From positions 1 through 18,870 of the forward strand of contig JACPLZ010000042.1 in NCBI GenBank assembly GCA_016186245.1: a DNA stretch of 18,870 nucleotides, in the 5' to 3' direction. Position numbers and translations under genes: made by a program. Source of the stretch: Candidatus Peregrinibacteria bacterium. GTDB taxonomy: Bacteria; Patescibacteriota; Gracilibacteria; UBA1369; LOWO2-01-FULL-3. Within the stretch, counting starts at the first letter, position 1; the number at the start of each line of letters is the position of its first letter. Below, piece after piece: positions 1 to 6,772 of the stretch. Under the pieces are notes generated by a model. The model was given only the letters and a program-made list of their open reading frames with translations, ran no database searches and was not told the origin of the DNA.

Positions 1-240
1 AAGGTGATCTGCTCCATCTTTATTTTCCCAGATATGATTTCCAGATGTGAAAAAATCGATGCCAACATCTCGCATTTCCATTATATGGTCATAGCTGAAA
101 CCGTTTCCATGTGTCAGATTTTCCGGATTTGCCAGAATGACATCGGGCTTATACTGCTCTTTAATACCGGGCAGAATTTTTCTCACAACTTCTCTTCCCG
201 GTCTCGCGTATATGTCGCCGATAAACAAAATTTTTATCAT
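1..240 (-). CDS. ymdB: YmdB/TIGR00282-type metallophosphoesterase, N-terminal 80 residues (partial)
   Basis: The reading frame starts at an ATG at 240 and runs off the left edge without a stop. The start MIKILFIGDIYARPGRE matches the opening of the YmdB (TIGR00282) calcineurin-like phosphodiesterases, which typically begin MKILFIGDIxGxPGR. The metal-site elements are visible: GD at residues 8-9, an ANPEN stretch in place of the usual ANGEN, and SGNHIW near residue 70, matching the family GNH motif. Family members hydrolyse 2',3'-cyclic nucleotides and affect RNA turnover, but the substrate here is not shown. The ATG overlaps the TGA stop of the upstream helicase gene as ATGA, so translation is probably coupled. 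No Shine-Dalgarno sequence is visible. The C-terminal two thirds lie outside the window. Family assignment is fairly secure; the function is inferred. Confidence 0.85.
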   Translation of the reverse strand, partial: MIKILFIGDIYARPGREVVRKILPGIKEQYKPDVILANPENLTHGNGFSYDHIMEMRDVGIDFFTSGNHIWENKDGADHL

Positions 241-2432
241 AGTTTTTTTAATGGGGCTACGCTAAGAGCCAATTTTTTAATGCCTATTTTTGAATCTTCA
301 AAAGCAATCGTGGCCACACCGCCGGTAATATCAACGACAATTCCTTCGCCAAATATATTATGTTTGACGCGATCGCCTGCGATAAACGGCACATCGACAT
401 GAGCCGAAAGCTCCACCGGCACGGGAACATTCCCGATATCGCTGAGGGAAATATGCTGCCTCTTTCCGTGGCCGCCAAAATTATCTTCCACCAGCGACCC
501 GTTAATATCGGCCAGAAATTGTGAAGGAGCATTGCATCGGGACTCTCCATAAAGAGTGCGCTCTCTTGCATGCAACAAATAAAGACGATCCATTGCCCTT
601 GTCATGGCGACGTACATCAGACGGCGTTCCTCCTCCATTTGACTTCGGTCAAGAAGGCTCCTGTTGTTCGGAAAAATCCCCTCCTCCAGCCCGGCAATAA
701 ACACATTTTGAAATTCCAGGCCTTTTGCGGCATGGACGGTCATAAACGTTACCGCATTATCCGTTTCATCAACAGTATCTATGTCTGCAATCAGGCTTAC
801 TTCTTCCATGAAAATATTCAGAGAAACGCCAGGCTCCAGACGGTCATATTTTTGCGCAACCGAAACCAATTCCGAAATATTTTCCAGACGCGCTTCTCCC
901 TCCACCGATCCGTCATCCAGCATTTTTTTATACCCCGTTTTTTCCAGTACGTTTTTTACCATTGATGAAGCCCCGCATTCATGATTCAGAGTTTGCAGCT
1001 CTTTGATTAACTTGACGAATTTTTCAATTTCTCCGGCTTTTGCCTCGCCCAGGTCATTTATTTCATCGGCCAGAAGCATCGCTTTAAACAGGGAAAGATT
1101 ATTTTTTAAAGCAAATTCCTGCATTATTTCAATGGTCTTTTCTCCTATTTTTCTGGCAGGCACATTGATAATCCTGTGTAGGCTGACCGAATCATTTGGG
1201 TTTTGCGCCAGCCTCAAATAAGCCATTATATCTTTGATTTCCTTGCGTTCATAAAACCTTATGCCCCCAACGATTTTGTACGGTATCCCATATCTCAAAA
1301 ATACTTCTTCCAGCACGCGCGACTGTGCATTTGTACGATATAAAACAACGAAATTTTTATATTCCGGATACTCGCTGTTGGACAAAGAGCCCATGATTTC
1401 CTCCGCGATCATTTCTCCTTCATGCCGTTCATTATCCGCAAGCCAATGGCGGATTTTCATCCCGCCATCGCGCTGTGTCCACAGTTTTTTTTCTTTCCTC
1501 TGCTGGTTTTTTTGAATGACTGAATTGGAAGCATCCAGAATTATCTGCGTAGAGCGGTAATTCTGCTCCAGTACCACAACTTTTGTATTCGGATAATCTC
1601 TTTCAAAATCGAGAATATTTTGTATGGTTGCGCCTCTCCAGCTGTAAATACTCTGATCCACATCGCCGATCACAGAGATATTCCGGTATTTGGCAGCCAG
1701 CAATTTTATTAAAAGGTACTGGGCTTTATTTGTGTCCTGATATTCATCTATCGAGATAAATTTGAATTTTTCCTGATAGGTATCGAGAATATCCGGAAAT
1801 TTTTGGAATAATTCCACCGTTTTCATGATAATGTCGTCAAAATCCAGAGCATTGTTTTCTTTAAGCGCCTTTTGATACCGCGGATAAATCTGGGCGACTT
1901 TTTCCGAAAAACGGTCATTCACAAAATTTTGGAAGTTTTCCGGGCCGATAAGCTGATTCTTTGCATTGGAAATATATGCCAGGATGGCCTTTGGATTAAA
2001 TTGTTTTGGGTCAATGCCTATACTTTCCATCACTCTTTTTATAAGAATCTGCTGATCGGACGCGTCATAAATCGCAAAAGAATTTTCCTGGCCAAGGTGA
2101 TGGATGCTGTTTCTTAAAATTCTCACGCACACGGAATGAAATGTGCCTATTGTGGGAACATTGCCTGCAAAGTCGCCGGTAAATTCAACATCTGTCGTTT
2201 GATTTAACAGCCTGGTTACCCGTTCTTTCATCTCATTGGCCGCTTTATTGGTAAAGGTAACCGCCAGAATATTCCAGGGACTGATGCCTTTTTCCCGTAT
2301 CAGCCAAGCGATTCTATGGGTCAAGGCTCGTGTTTTGCCGCTGCCCGCGCCGGCTATAACCAACAGGGGACCGGTAAAATGAGTTACAGCCTCGATCTGT
2401 TTTTGATTCAAATTGTGAAGAATTTTGTCCAT
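237..2432 (-). CDS. uvrD: UvrD/PcrA superfamily 1 DNA helicase
   Basis: An ATP-dependent 3'-5' DNA helicase for nucleotide excision and mismatch repair and for clearing replication forks. In a 731-residue protein from the ATG at 2432, the visible SF1A motifs are Q-motif LNQKQIEAV, Walker A GAGSGKT (about residues 28-34), motif II DEYQD, motif III GDVDQSIYSWRGA, QNYRS, TVHAAKGLEF and VAMTRAMDRLYLL. The C-terminus carries a Tudor-like RNA-polymerase-binding region (GDRVKHNIFGEGIVVDI) as in PcrA. The length is normal. A TTG three codons upstream (2441) is also in frame, but it overlaps a TATAAT box at 2441-2446, so I take the ATG. The gene ends in an ATGA overlap with the phosphodiesterase gene. 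Family assignment is near certain; the split between the names UvrD and PcrA is conventional. Confidence 0.97.
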   Translation of the reverse strand: MDKILHNLNQKQIEAVTHFTGPLLVIAGAGSGKTRALTHRIAWLIREKGISPWNILAVTFTNKAANEMKERVTRLLNQTTDVEFTGDFAGNVPTIGTFHSVCVRILRNSIHHLGQENSFAIYDASDQQILIKRVMESIGIDPKQFNPKAILAYISNAKNQLIGPENFQNFVNDRFSEKVAQIYPRYQKALKENNALDFDDIIMKTVELFQKFPDILDTYQEKFKFISIDEYQDTNKAQYLLIKLLAAKYRNISVIGDVDQSIYSWRGATIQNILDFERDYPNTKVVVLEQNYRSTQIILDASNSVIQKNQQRKEKKLWTQRDGGMKIRHWLADNERHEGEMIAEEIMGSLSNSEYPEYKNFVVLYRTNAQSRVLEEVFLRYGIPYKIVGGIRFYERKEIKDIMAYLRLAQNPNDSVSLHRIINVPARKIGEKTIEIMQEFALKNNLSLFKAMLLADEINDLGEAKAGEIEKFVKLIKELQTLNHECGASSMVKNVLEKTGYKKMLDDGSVEGEARLENISELVSVAQKYDRLEPGVSLNIFMEEVSLIADIDTVDETDNAVTFMTVHAAKGLEFQNVFIAGLEEGIFPNNRSLLDRSQMEEERRLMYVAMTRAMDRLYLLHARERTLYGESRCNAPSQFLADINGSLVEDNFGGHGKRQHISLSDIGNVPVPVELSAHVDVPFIAGDRVKHNIFGEGIVVDITGGVATIAFEDSKIGIKKLALSVAPLKKL

Positions 2433-2440
2433 GGAACCCA

Positions 2441-2446
2441 ATTATA
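2441..2446 (-). promoter_or_regulatory. -10 box of uvrD, nearly leaderless
   Basis: On the minus strand TATAAT ends 8 nt before the ATG at 2432. With the usual 6-7 nt from -10 box to transcription start, the mRNA would begin within a few bases of the ATG. The expected -35 position holds only a T-run, so the match is weak there. Confidence 0.5.
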
Positions 2447-2553
2447 ATGAAAAAAGCGGAACGAAAAAAGAGGTGATTAGAAAATCCTGCAAAAAAAATT
2501 CCATGAGCTCAGACGGAATTTAAATTTGATGTTTCTATTGGAAATATCATTTC

Positions 2554-2700
2554 AAGAATCTTTTAAAATTGATGCAATGCAAGGAAGCAAGCTATTTTCG
2601 ACTGAGCTGTACTTACCGGTACAGCGAATAGAAAATAGCGCAGCTGACCCTGCGACAAGCTCAGGGTAAACTCCGCAGTGCACAATTTCAAAAGATTCTT
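2554..2700. repeat. 147-bp nested palindromic element (MITE/REP-like)
   Basis: The outer arms are imperfect inverted repeats of about 26 nt. The left arm is 2554-2580 and the right arm 2675-2700; both begin AAGAATCTTTT, then AAATTG after one mismatch, then diverge slightly. Nested inside are a stem of GCTATTTTC (2591-2599) with GAAAATAGC (2631-2639), an inner stem of GCTGTAC (2606-2612) with GTACAGC (2619-2625) around a 6-nt loop, and a second hairpin at 2647-2667. The element begins at the base next to the stop codon of the L,D-transpeptidase gene, so it may also end that transcript. No protein is encoded. It could be a non-autonomous mobile element or a folded RNA; the sequence alone does not decide. 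Confidence 0.75.
2647..2667. repeat. REP-like hairpin with CGACAAGCTCA core
   Basis: ACCCTG (2647-2652) and CAGGGT (2662-2667) form a perfect 6-bp stem around CGACAAGCT. The 11-nt string CGACAAGCTCA (2653-2663) recurs at 16468-16478 with different stem arms. Palindromes with a GAGCTTGTCG core are, to my knowledge, common interspersed repeats in many bacterial genomes. Confidence 0.6.
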
Positions 2701-3768
2701 TTACCTCACTATCGTCACCTTTGTCCCAATATCCGCAAAATTAAACATAAAGTCAGAATCATTCGGAAGCAATCTCACGCAGCCATGGCTTACCGGCCTG
2801 CCGATATGATCGAGAGCCTCATTCCATAATACGTCATCTTTATAAAGACTCGTTGGCACCGGTTTGCCGGCCGCTTGCAAAGATTTAATTTTACCTCTTA
2901 ACTGCGCGCTTCCAAGACTTGGCAACGCATGAAATCCATAACCGCCCGTCCTGAACCACATATAATTGGGCATGATATAGTACGGACTTTTGCTTCCTAT
3001 TCTTACTTCCTGCTTTAAATCAATCGTATAGTTGCCCGGAGGCGTAGGATGAGTTACAGGATGACCGCTGCTGACAGGAAATTCACGTACCACATAATCG
3101 CCGATTTTCAGCTTCAGCCATTGATCGCTCAAATCAACATATATGCTCCTTTCTCCATTCAGATCGAGCATCGAAAGAGGTCCGCTTGTCTGAACGTACG
3201 AAAACTTTTTCCTCAAACTCGCCGCGTTTTCCGCAGGCTCGCCAACGATCGTCTCAATTGCAAAAGAAGCCCCATCCATCCACTGAATCTCTTTAATCAT
3301 CGGAGTAAAATATTCTTTGTAAGCCTCATCTGTTTTCGGAGCGACCCCTTCAAAACTAAACGATGCTATTTCCCCAGGCTCCACGCGAAGCTGATCGACC
3401 TTGATTCTATTATTTGCCGCCCATCCATTTGCGCTTTCCGCATAGATAAAACTCGCATGATCCCTTTCTTTGTCGGTTCCTAAAAATATTCTTGGTCCGG
3501 GGCAGGCGCTATCAGTCGAAAACCAGGGCATATTCCCCATATTCTTCAAAAACACCTTAATCTCAAATTTTTCACCGGGATCAACAGTCAATTTTTTTCG
3601 CACAGCCACCAATTTGGCATCATATTTTTGTTCATCCGGCCAATCAAAACCGCACATCTCTCTTTTTATGCCGGTGTTTGCCGGTTGCAACGCGTAAACA
3701 TTTCCAGCCAGTATGACACTGCCTAAAATTCCAATAATTCCGGTTAGAAGAGCCCTTTTCATAGGCAT
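2701..3768 (-). CDS. Exported L,D-transpeptidase (YkuD) with N-terminal NBR1-type Ig-like domain
   Basis: A 355-residue protein predicted to act outside the membrane, forming 3-3 crosslinks in peptidoglycan or attaching proteins to it. Residues 1-26 are a signal peptide (MPMKRALLTG, hydrophobic core, cleavage after VYA). Residues about 40-180 resemble the Ig-like domain of NBR1 (VDPGEKFEIKVFLKNMGNMPW, later VEPGEIASFSF), found in bacterial envelope proteins. The C-terminal part is a YkuD domain: GNYTIDLK, FHALP (His about 280), and the active site HIGRPVSHGCVRL with His328 and Cys330. A longer frame opens with an ATG at 3804, but that codon lies next to the TATAAT box and upstream of the expected transcript start. 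I therefore start at 3768; 3762 is equally possible. The real substrate is unknown. Confidence 0.93.
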   Translation of the reverse strand: MPMKRALLTGIIGILGSVILAGNVYALQPANTGIKREMCGFDWPDEQKYDAKLVAVRKKLTVDPGEKFEIKVFLKNMGNMPWFSTDSACPGPRIFLGTDKERDHASFIYAESANGWAANNRIKVDQLRVEPGEIASFSFEGVAPKTDEAYKEYFTPMIKEIQWMDGASFAIETIVGEPAENAASLRKKFSYVQTSGPLSMLDLNGERSIYVDLSDQWLKLKIGDYVVREFPVSSGHPVTHPTPPGNYTIDLKQEVRIGSKSPYYIMPNYMWFRTGGYGFHALPSLGSAQLRGKIKSLQAAGKPVPTSLYKDDVLWNEALDHIGRPVSHGCVRLLPNDSDFMFNFADIGTKVTIVR

Positions 3769-3792
3769 AATTTTATTTTTCTTTACAGGTAT

Positions 3793-3821
3793 ATTATATA
3801 ACATTCCAGCCCTAAAATCAA
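3793..3821 (-). promoter_or_regulatory. Promoter of the L,D-transpeptidase gene
   Basis: On the minus strand TTGATT (3816-3821) is followed after 17 bp by TATAAT (3793-3798). Transcription should start near 3786, about 18 nt before the chosen ATG. This is a good sigma-70-type match, and it excludes the ATG at 3804 as the start. Confidence 0.7.
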
Positions 3822-3894
3822 TAAAACCGCTTAATGTTCCGCCTTAATCCGCCCAAAAATATACGACAAAAAAATGCCATAAACCATTACACCA

Positions 3895-4341
3895 TTATTT
3901 CGCCAGCTTCTTAAGCTCTTTCTCAAAACTTTCCAGATCTTTAAAGTGCCTGTACACGGATGCAAAACGAATATAGGCAACTTCATCCAGTCCCCTCAGC
4001 GCATCCATCACTCCTTCTCCAATCACCTTGCTTGGTACCTCTTTTCCCATGGCGCTCCATTTTTCTTCCAGCTCATCCAGCATTTTTTTTACCTGATCCT
4101 CGGTTACTTTGCGCTTCTGGCACGCCTTCCATATTCCTTTTTCAATTTTTTCGCGGTCATAATTCTCGCGCGCGCCATCCTTTTTCACCACTATAAAATT
4201 AGCCGTTTCCACCCGCTCAAACGTGGTGAAACGATATTTGCATTTCTCGCACTCGCGCCGGCGCCTTATGGCTTTGTGGCTTTCGCTTTCACGCGAATCG
4301 AGAACTCTTGTGTCTTCATCCTGGCATTTGGGACAAATCAT
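3895..4341 (-). CDS. nrdR: Transcriptional repressor NrdR
   Basis: A 148-residue protein of standard NrdR length. The N-terminal zinc ribbon has Cys3, Cys6, Cys31 and Cys34 (MICPKCQ and CEKCKYRFTTFE), with the basic stretch KAIRRRRE between them. An ATP-cone follows from about residue 47 (FIVVKKDGARENYDREKIEKG) and ends with the characteristic YIRFASVYRHFKD. NrdR senses ATP/dATP and represses ribonucleotide reductase operons by binding NrdR boxes; no reductase gene or obvious NrdR box is in the window. It lies 7 bp downstream of the dNTP hydrolase gene, so two dNTP-pool functions sit together. Its own promoter overlaps the end of that gene and predicts a leaderless mRNA. Confidence 0.97.
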   Translation of the reverse strand: MICPKCQDEDTRVLDSRESESHKAIRRRRECEKCKYRFTTFERVETANFIVVKKDGARENYDREKIEKGIWKACQKRKVTEDQVKKMLDELEEKWSAMGKEVPSKVIGEGVMDALRGLDEVAYIRFASVYRHFKDLESFEKELKKLAK

Positions 4342-4347
4342 GGCTGA

Positions 4348-4375
4348 ATTATAACTTATTATATTCTTTTATCAA
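4348..4375 (-). promoter_or_regulatory. Leaderless promoter of nrdR, inside the end of dgt
   Basis: On the minus strand TTGATA (4370-4375), a 16-bp spacer and TATAAT (4348-4353). The -10 box includes the TAA stop of the upstream gene and ends 6 nt before the nrdR ATG, so transcription should start at or next to the A of the ATG. Confidence 0.7.
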
Positions 4376-5443
4376 AAAGCTGTCGGTCATTCCAGCAATA
4401 TAGTCTTTTATCTTAATAGGATCAGGCTTCCCATGTGGGAATTTTTCCGGATTTTTCAGATAATGCGCAAAAACTTTTTTGATCATTTTTTTGCCGCGAT
4501 CGGTAACTTTTACGATTTTAGGGTTCATGTAGAAATCATTGTACAGAAAAGCGCGCATTCTTTTGATGATTTTTTGCATCGGACCGCTGAATTTCACAAT
4601 TGTTCCTTTGAAATTTTGCGCGTCAGTGGAAGTTTTAATATGATTTTTTTGAATGTTCCTGCGCGCTTCCATGCAGAGATCTTCAACCATCATTGACATT
4701 ATTTCACTGATCACCCGCGAAATAAGAATGTCCTTTTTAAGCGAATTGCCATAATTTTTTTGGATTCTTTTTTCCGCCGTCCGCCACAATTTTAAATGTC
4801 CAAGATCATCAATGGTAATCAGGCCGGAGCGCAGCCCGTCATCAATATCATGATTGGTGTATGCAATTTCATCGGCTAGATTAACCGCTTGCGCTTCGAG
4901 ATGCGCCGCTTTTTCAAATTTTTTCCCATGCTGATCAAAGGCGGTCTGGTGCTTTATCAGGCCATCCAATACTTCAAAGGACAAATTCAGCCCTTCAAAA
5001 TCAGGATAATTTTTTTCCAGCGTCTCCACTATTCTCCGGCTCTGTTCGTTATGTTCAAAATTGCTTCCGTATGCCTCCATTATTTCATTTAAAGCTTCCT
5101 CTCCGGCATGGCCAAAAGGTGGATGTCCGAGATCGTGGGCTAGGGCAATAGCCTCGCACAGATCTTCATTTAGATTCAGCCGCCTTGCAATATCACGGCT
5201 TATTTGAGCCACTTCCAGGGTATGGGTCAGGCGCGTGCGATAATGGTCTCCGCTTCCGGCCATAAAAACCTGGGTCTTCTTATCCAGCCTGCGAAAAGCT
5301 TTGGAATGAATAATCCGGTCTTTGTCTTTTTGAAAGCACAGCCTTTTGTCATCGGCTTTTTCCGGAAATTTCCGTCCGCGGCTGGCCGCGCTCTTTATAG
5401 CATGGCCTGCAAGGCTCCTTTCTCTTTCCTCCATTGAAATCAT
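4349..5443 (-). CDS. dgt: dGTPase-like HD-domain dNTP triphosphohydrolase
   Basis: A 364-residue protein predicted to split dNTPs into deoxynucleoside and triphosphate. The family opening is clear (DKDRIIHSKAFRRLDKKTQVF, then GDHYRTRLTHTLEVAQ). The HD metal site is His74, His103 and Asp104 (LAHDLGHPPFGHAGE), with a further Asp in NLADEIAYTNHDIDD. The length fits the bacterial dGTPase type 2 group. The frame is open further upstream to 5491, but that would cross the divergent promoter and overlap the neighbouring gene; MISMEERERS at 5443 (or the Met at 5434) is the better start. A CATAAT box ends 6 nt before 5443. It is followed 7 bp later by nrdR. Family sure; dGTP preference not shown. Confidence 0.93.
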   Translation of the reverse strand: MISMEERERSLAGHAIKSAASRGRKFPEKADDKRLCFQKDKDRIIHSKAFRRLDKKTQVFMAGSGDHYRTRLTHTLEVAQISRDIARRLNLNEDLCEAIALAHDLGHPPFGHAGEEALNEIMEAYGSNFEHNEQSRRIVETLEKNYPDFEGLNLSFEVLDGLIKHQTAFDQHGKKFEKAAHLEAQAVNLADEIAYTNHDIDDGLRSGLITIDDLGHLKLWRTAEKRIQKNYGNSLKKDILISRVISEIMSMMVEDLCMEARRNIQKNHIKTSTDAQNFKGTIVKFSGPMQKIIKRMRAFLYNDFYMNPKIVKVTDRGKKMIKKVFAHYLKNPEKFPHGKPDPIKIKDYIAGMTDSFLIKEYNKL

Positions 5444-5462
5444 GAGGCCATTATGATATAAT
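5434..5462 (+). promoter_or_regulatory. Promoter of the 113-residue gene and xerC/D
   Basis: TTGAAA (5434-5439), a 17-bp spacer, and TATAAT (5457-5462) preceded by TGA, giving an extended -10. Transcription should start near 5469, about 15 nt before the ATG at 5484. The -35 lies inside the first codons of the divergent dgt gene. Confidence 0.7.
5450..5455 (-). promoter_or_regulatory. -10 box of dgt, leaderless
   Basis: CATAAT on the minus strand, ending 6 nt before the ATG at 5443, the same spacing as in nrdR. It lies one base from the opposing plus-strand -10 box. No convincing -35 is visible. Confidence 0.45.
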
Positions 5463-5483
5463 AACAGGAAAAATAAAACAAAC

Positions 5484-5825
5484 ATGCCCAATCAACAGCC
5501 TCAAAATCAGGAAGTTTTTACACACTCGGCAGAACAGGGCAAAGAAAGCAAACTTTCACCCAAAGCTAAACTTGTACATGACACGATGACTGCGTATGTC
5601 ATGGAAGAATTAAAGCAGGCCGGAATTATCGCTGAGGCCAATGAATTGTACAAACAGGGGCTTTTTGCCGGCGATCCCAGGGTGGAACAATTTTTTGCAA
5701 AATGCGATCAGGCCAGCGAAAATATTCTCGGAAAAATCCGCGCCGCAAATGGCGCGCCGAACGAGGAGTATATCGTTTACAATTATTTCTCCAAACTGAA
5801 AAAAAGTTTTGGAATTCAGGGGTAA
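5484..5825 (+). CDS. Small soluble protein of unknown function
   Basis: A 113-residue protein that I do not recognise. The first 25 residues are polar and Gln-rich and probably disordered. Residues about 27-110 look mostly alpha-helical (KAKLVHDTMTAYVMEELKQ and VEQFFAKCDQASENILGKI), with charged and aliphatic residues alternating as in a small helical bundle. There is no signal peptide, membrane segment or cysteine motif; the only cysteine is in AKCDQ. A well-formed promoter with a short leader supports that it is a real gene. It lies 17 bp upstream of the recombinase gene and is probably co-transcribed with it, but that does not establish a shared function. Confidence 0.75.
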   Translation: MPNQQPQNQEVFTHSAEQGKESKLSPKAKLVHDTMTAYVMEELKQAGIIAEANELYKQGLFAGDPRVEQFFAKCDQASENILGKIRAANGAPNEEYIVYNYFSKLKKSFGIQG

Positions 5826-5842
5826 AGTGTTAGCCTTTACCC

Positions 5843-6745
5843 ATGGGCATCTTCATTCATATAAAAAACTTTTTGGAATATTGCGAAATTGCCCAGAATA
5901 AATCCAACAAGACTTTGGAGAATTATCATCATTACCTTGAACGTTTTAAGAAATTTTTGAACAAAGATATGGATCCAAAGTCGCTCACTCTGCAAAAAAT
6001 TCAAAATTATCGGCTTTATCTCAATCGCCTGTCAGACAAAAACAGCGCGCAAATGGGTGTCAAAACCCAAAATTACCATCTCATCGCACTGCGCGCCTTC
6101 CTGAAATATCTCGCAAAAAACGATATTCCGTCTCTCGCTCCGGAAAAAATCGAGCTTGCTAAAATCCCGGAGAGGACGGTGGAAGTCCTGGTCCGCGAGG
6201 AGCTCGAGCGGCTTTTTAATTCCGCCAGAAACGGTGAAAAAAATTCCCGGCGCGACACTGCGATATTGGAAATGCTTTACTCCACGGGTCTGCGCGTAAG
6301 CGAGCTGGCCAATCTTAACCGCGATCAGGTCGATCTCCGGCGGAGGGAGTTTATGGTCAGAGGGAAGGGAAGAAAGCCGAGAATTGTTTTCCTTTCGGGG
6401 AGAGCGGCGGACGCTATCAACGAATATCTCAAAACCCGCGATGATAATTTCAAACCGCTTTTTGTGAATAATCTGCAGGTCTCGATTGCCGATGATGAAA
6501 AAAAACGCCTCACCACTGTTAGTATTGAAAATATTGTCAGAAAATATGCGCTGCACGCAGGCATTATCAAGAAAGTAACGCCGCATACGCTGCGCCACAG
6601 CTATGCCACCGAAATGCTCCAAAACGGCGCCGATATCCGCTCAGTCCAGGCAATGCTCGGCCACAGCTCCATTACGACCACCCAGATTTATACGCATGTT
6701 ACAGACCAGAAATTGAAAGAAGTGCATGACAGATTTCATCGCTAG
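5843..6745 (+). CDS. xerC: Tyrosine recombinase XerC/XerD family
   Basis: A 300-residue site-specific recombinase, the usual length for XerC/D, which resolves chromosome dimers at dif together with FtsK. The N-terminal SAM-like core-binding domain covers residues 1-95 (FLEYCEIAQNKSNKTLENY). All catalytic residues are present: Arg151 (STGLRVSELANL), Lys175 (RGKGRKPR), His248 and Arg251 (TPHTLRHSYAT), His274 (LGHSSITTT) and nucleophile Tyr283 (IYTHV). The close match to housekeeping Xer proteins and the absence of nearby phage or integron genes argue for a chromosomal role rather than an integrase. No dif-like site was recognised in the window. The start at 5843 has no Shine-Dalgarno sequence. 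C versus D cannot be told apart. Confidence 0.93.
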   Translation: MGIFIHIKNFLEYCEIAQNKSNKTLENYHHYLERFKKFLNKDMDPKSLTLQKIQNYRLYLNRLSDKNSAQMGVKTQNYHLIALRAFLKYLAKNDIPSLAPEKIELAKIPERTVEVLVREELERLFNSARNGEKNSRRDTAILEMLYSTGLRVSELANLNRDQVDLRRREFMVRGKGRKPRIVFLSGRAADAINEYLKTRDDNFKPLFVNNLQVSIADDEKKRLTTVSIENIVRKYALHAGIIKKVTPHTLRHSYATEMLQNGADIRSVQAMLGHSSITTTQIYTHVTDQKLKEVHDRFHR

Positions 6746-6772
6746 GACGCCTGCTCGCTAGTCGATATTTTT
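6738..6772 (+). terminator. Weak intrinsic terminator after xerC/D
   Basis: ATCGCTAG (6738-6745) pairs with CTAGTCGAT (6758-6766), 8 bp with one bulged T and a 12-nt loop, followed on the plus strand by ATTTTT. The stem includes the stop codons of both converging genes. It is short, so the call is tentative. Confidence 0.4.

Noticed and set aside
2433..2441. TTG start adding MGS to UvrD
   Set aside because: The TTG overlaps the -10 box, so it would lie upstream of the transcript start; the ATG at 2432 fits better.
3049..3483. A 144-codon plus-strand frame antisense to the L,D-transpeptidase gene
   Set aside because: Shadow of a well-supported gene, with no promoter or start context.
6032..6622. 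A 196-codon open frame antisense to the recombinase gene
   Set aside because: It lies wholly inside a gene with all catalytic residues in place, has no start signals, and its composition is that expected of an antisense frame.
5843..6745. Treating the Xer recombinase as the integrase of a mobile island carrying the giant gene
   Set aside because: It matches housekeeping XerC/D in length and motifs, and I found no flanking direct repeats, tRNA gene or phage genes.
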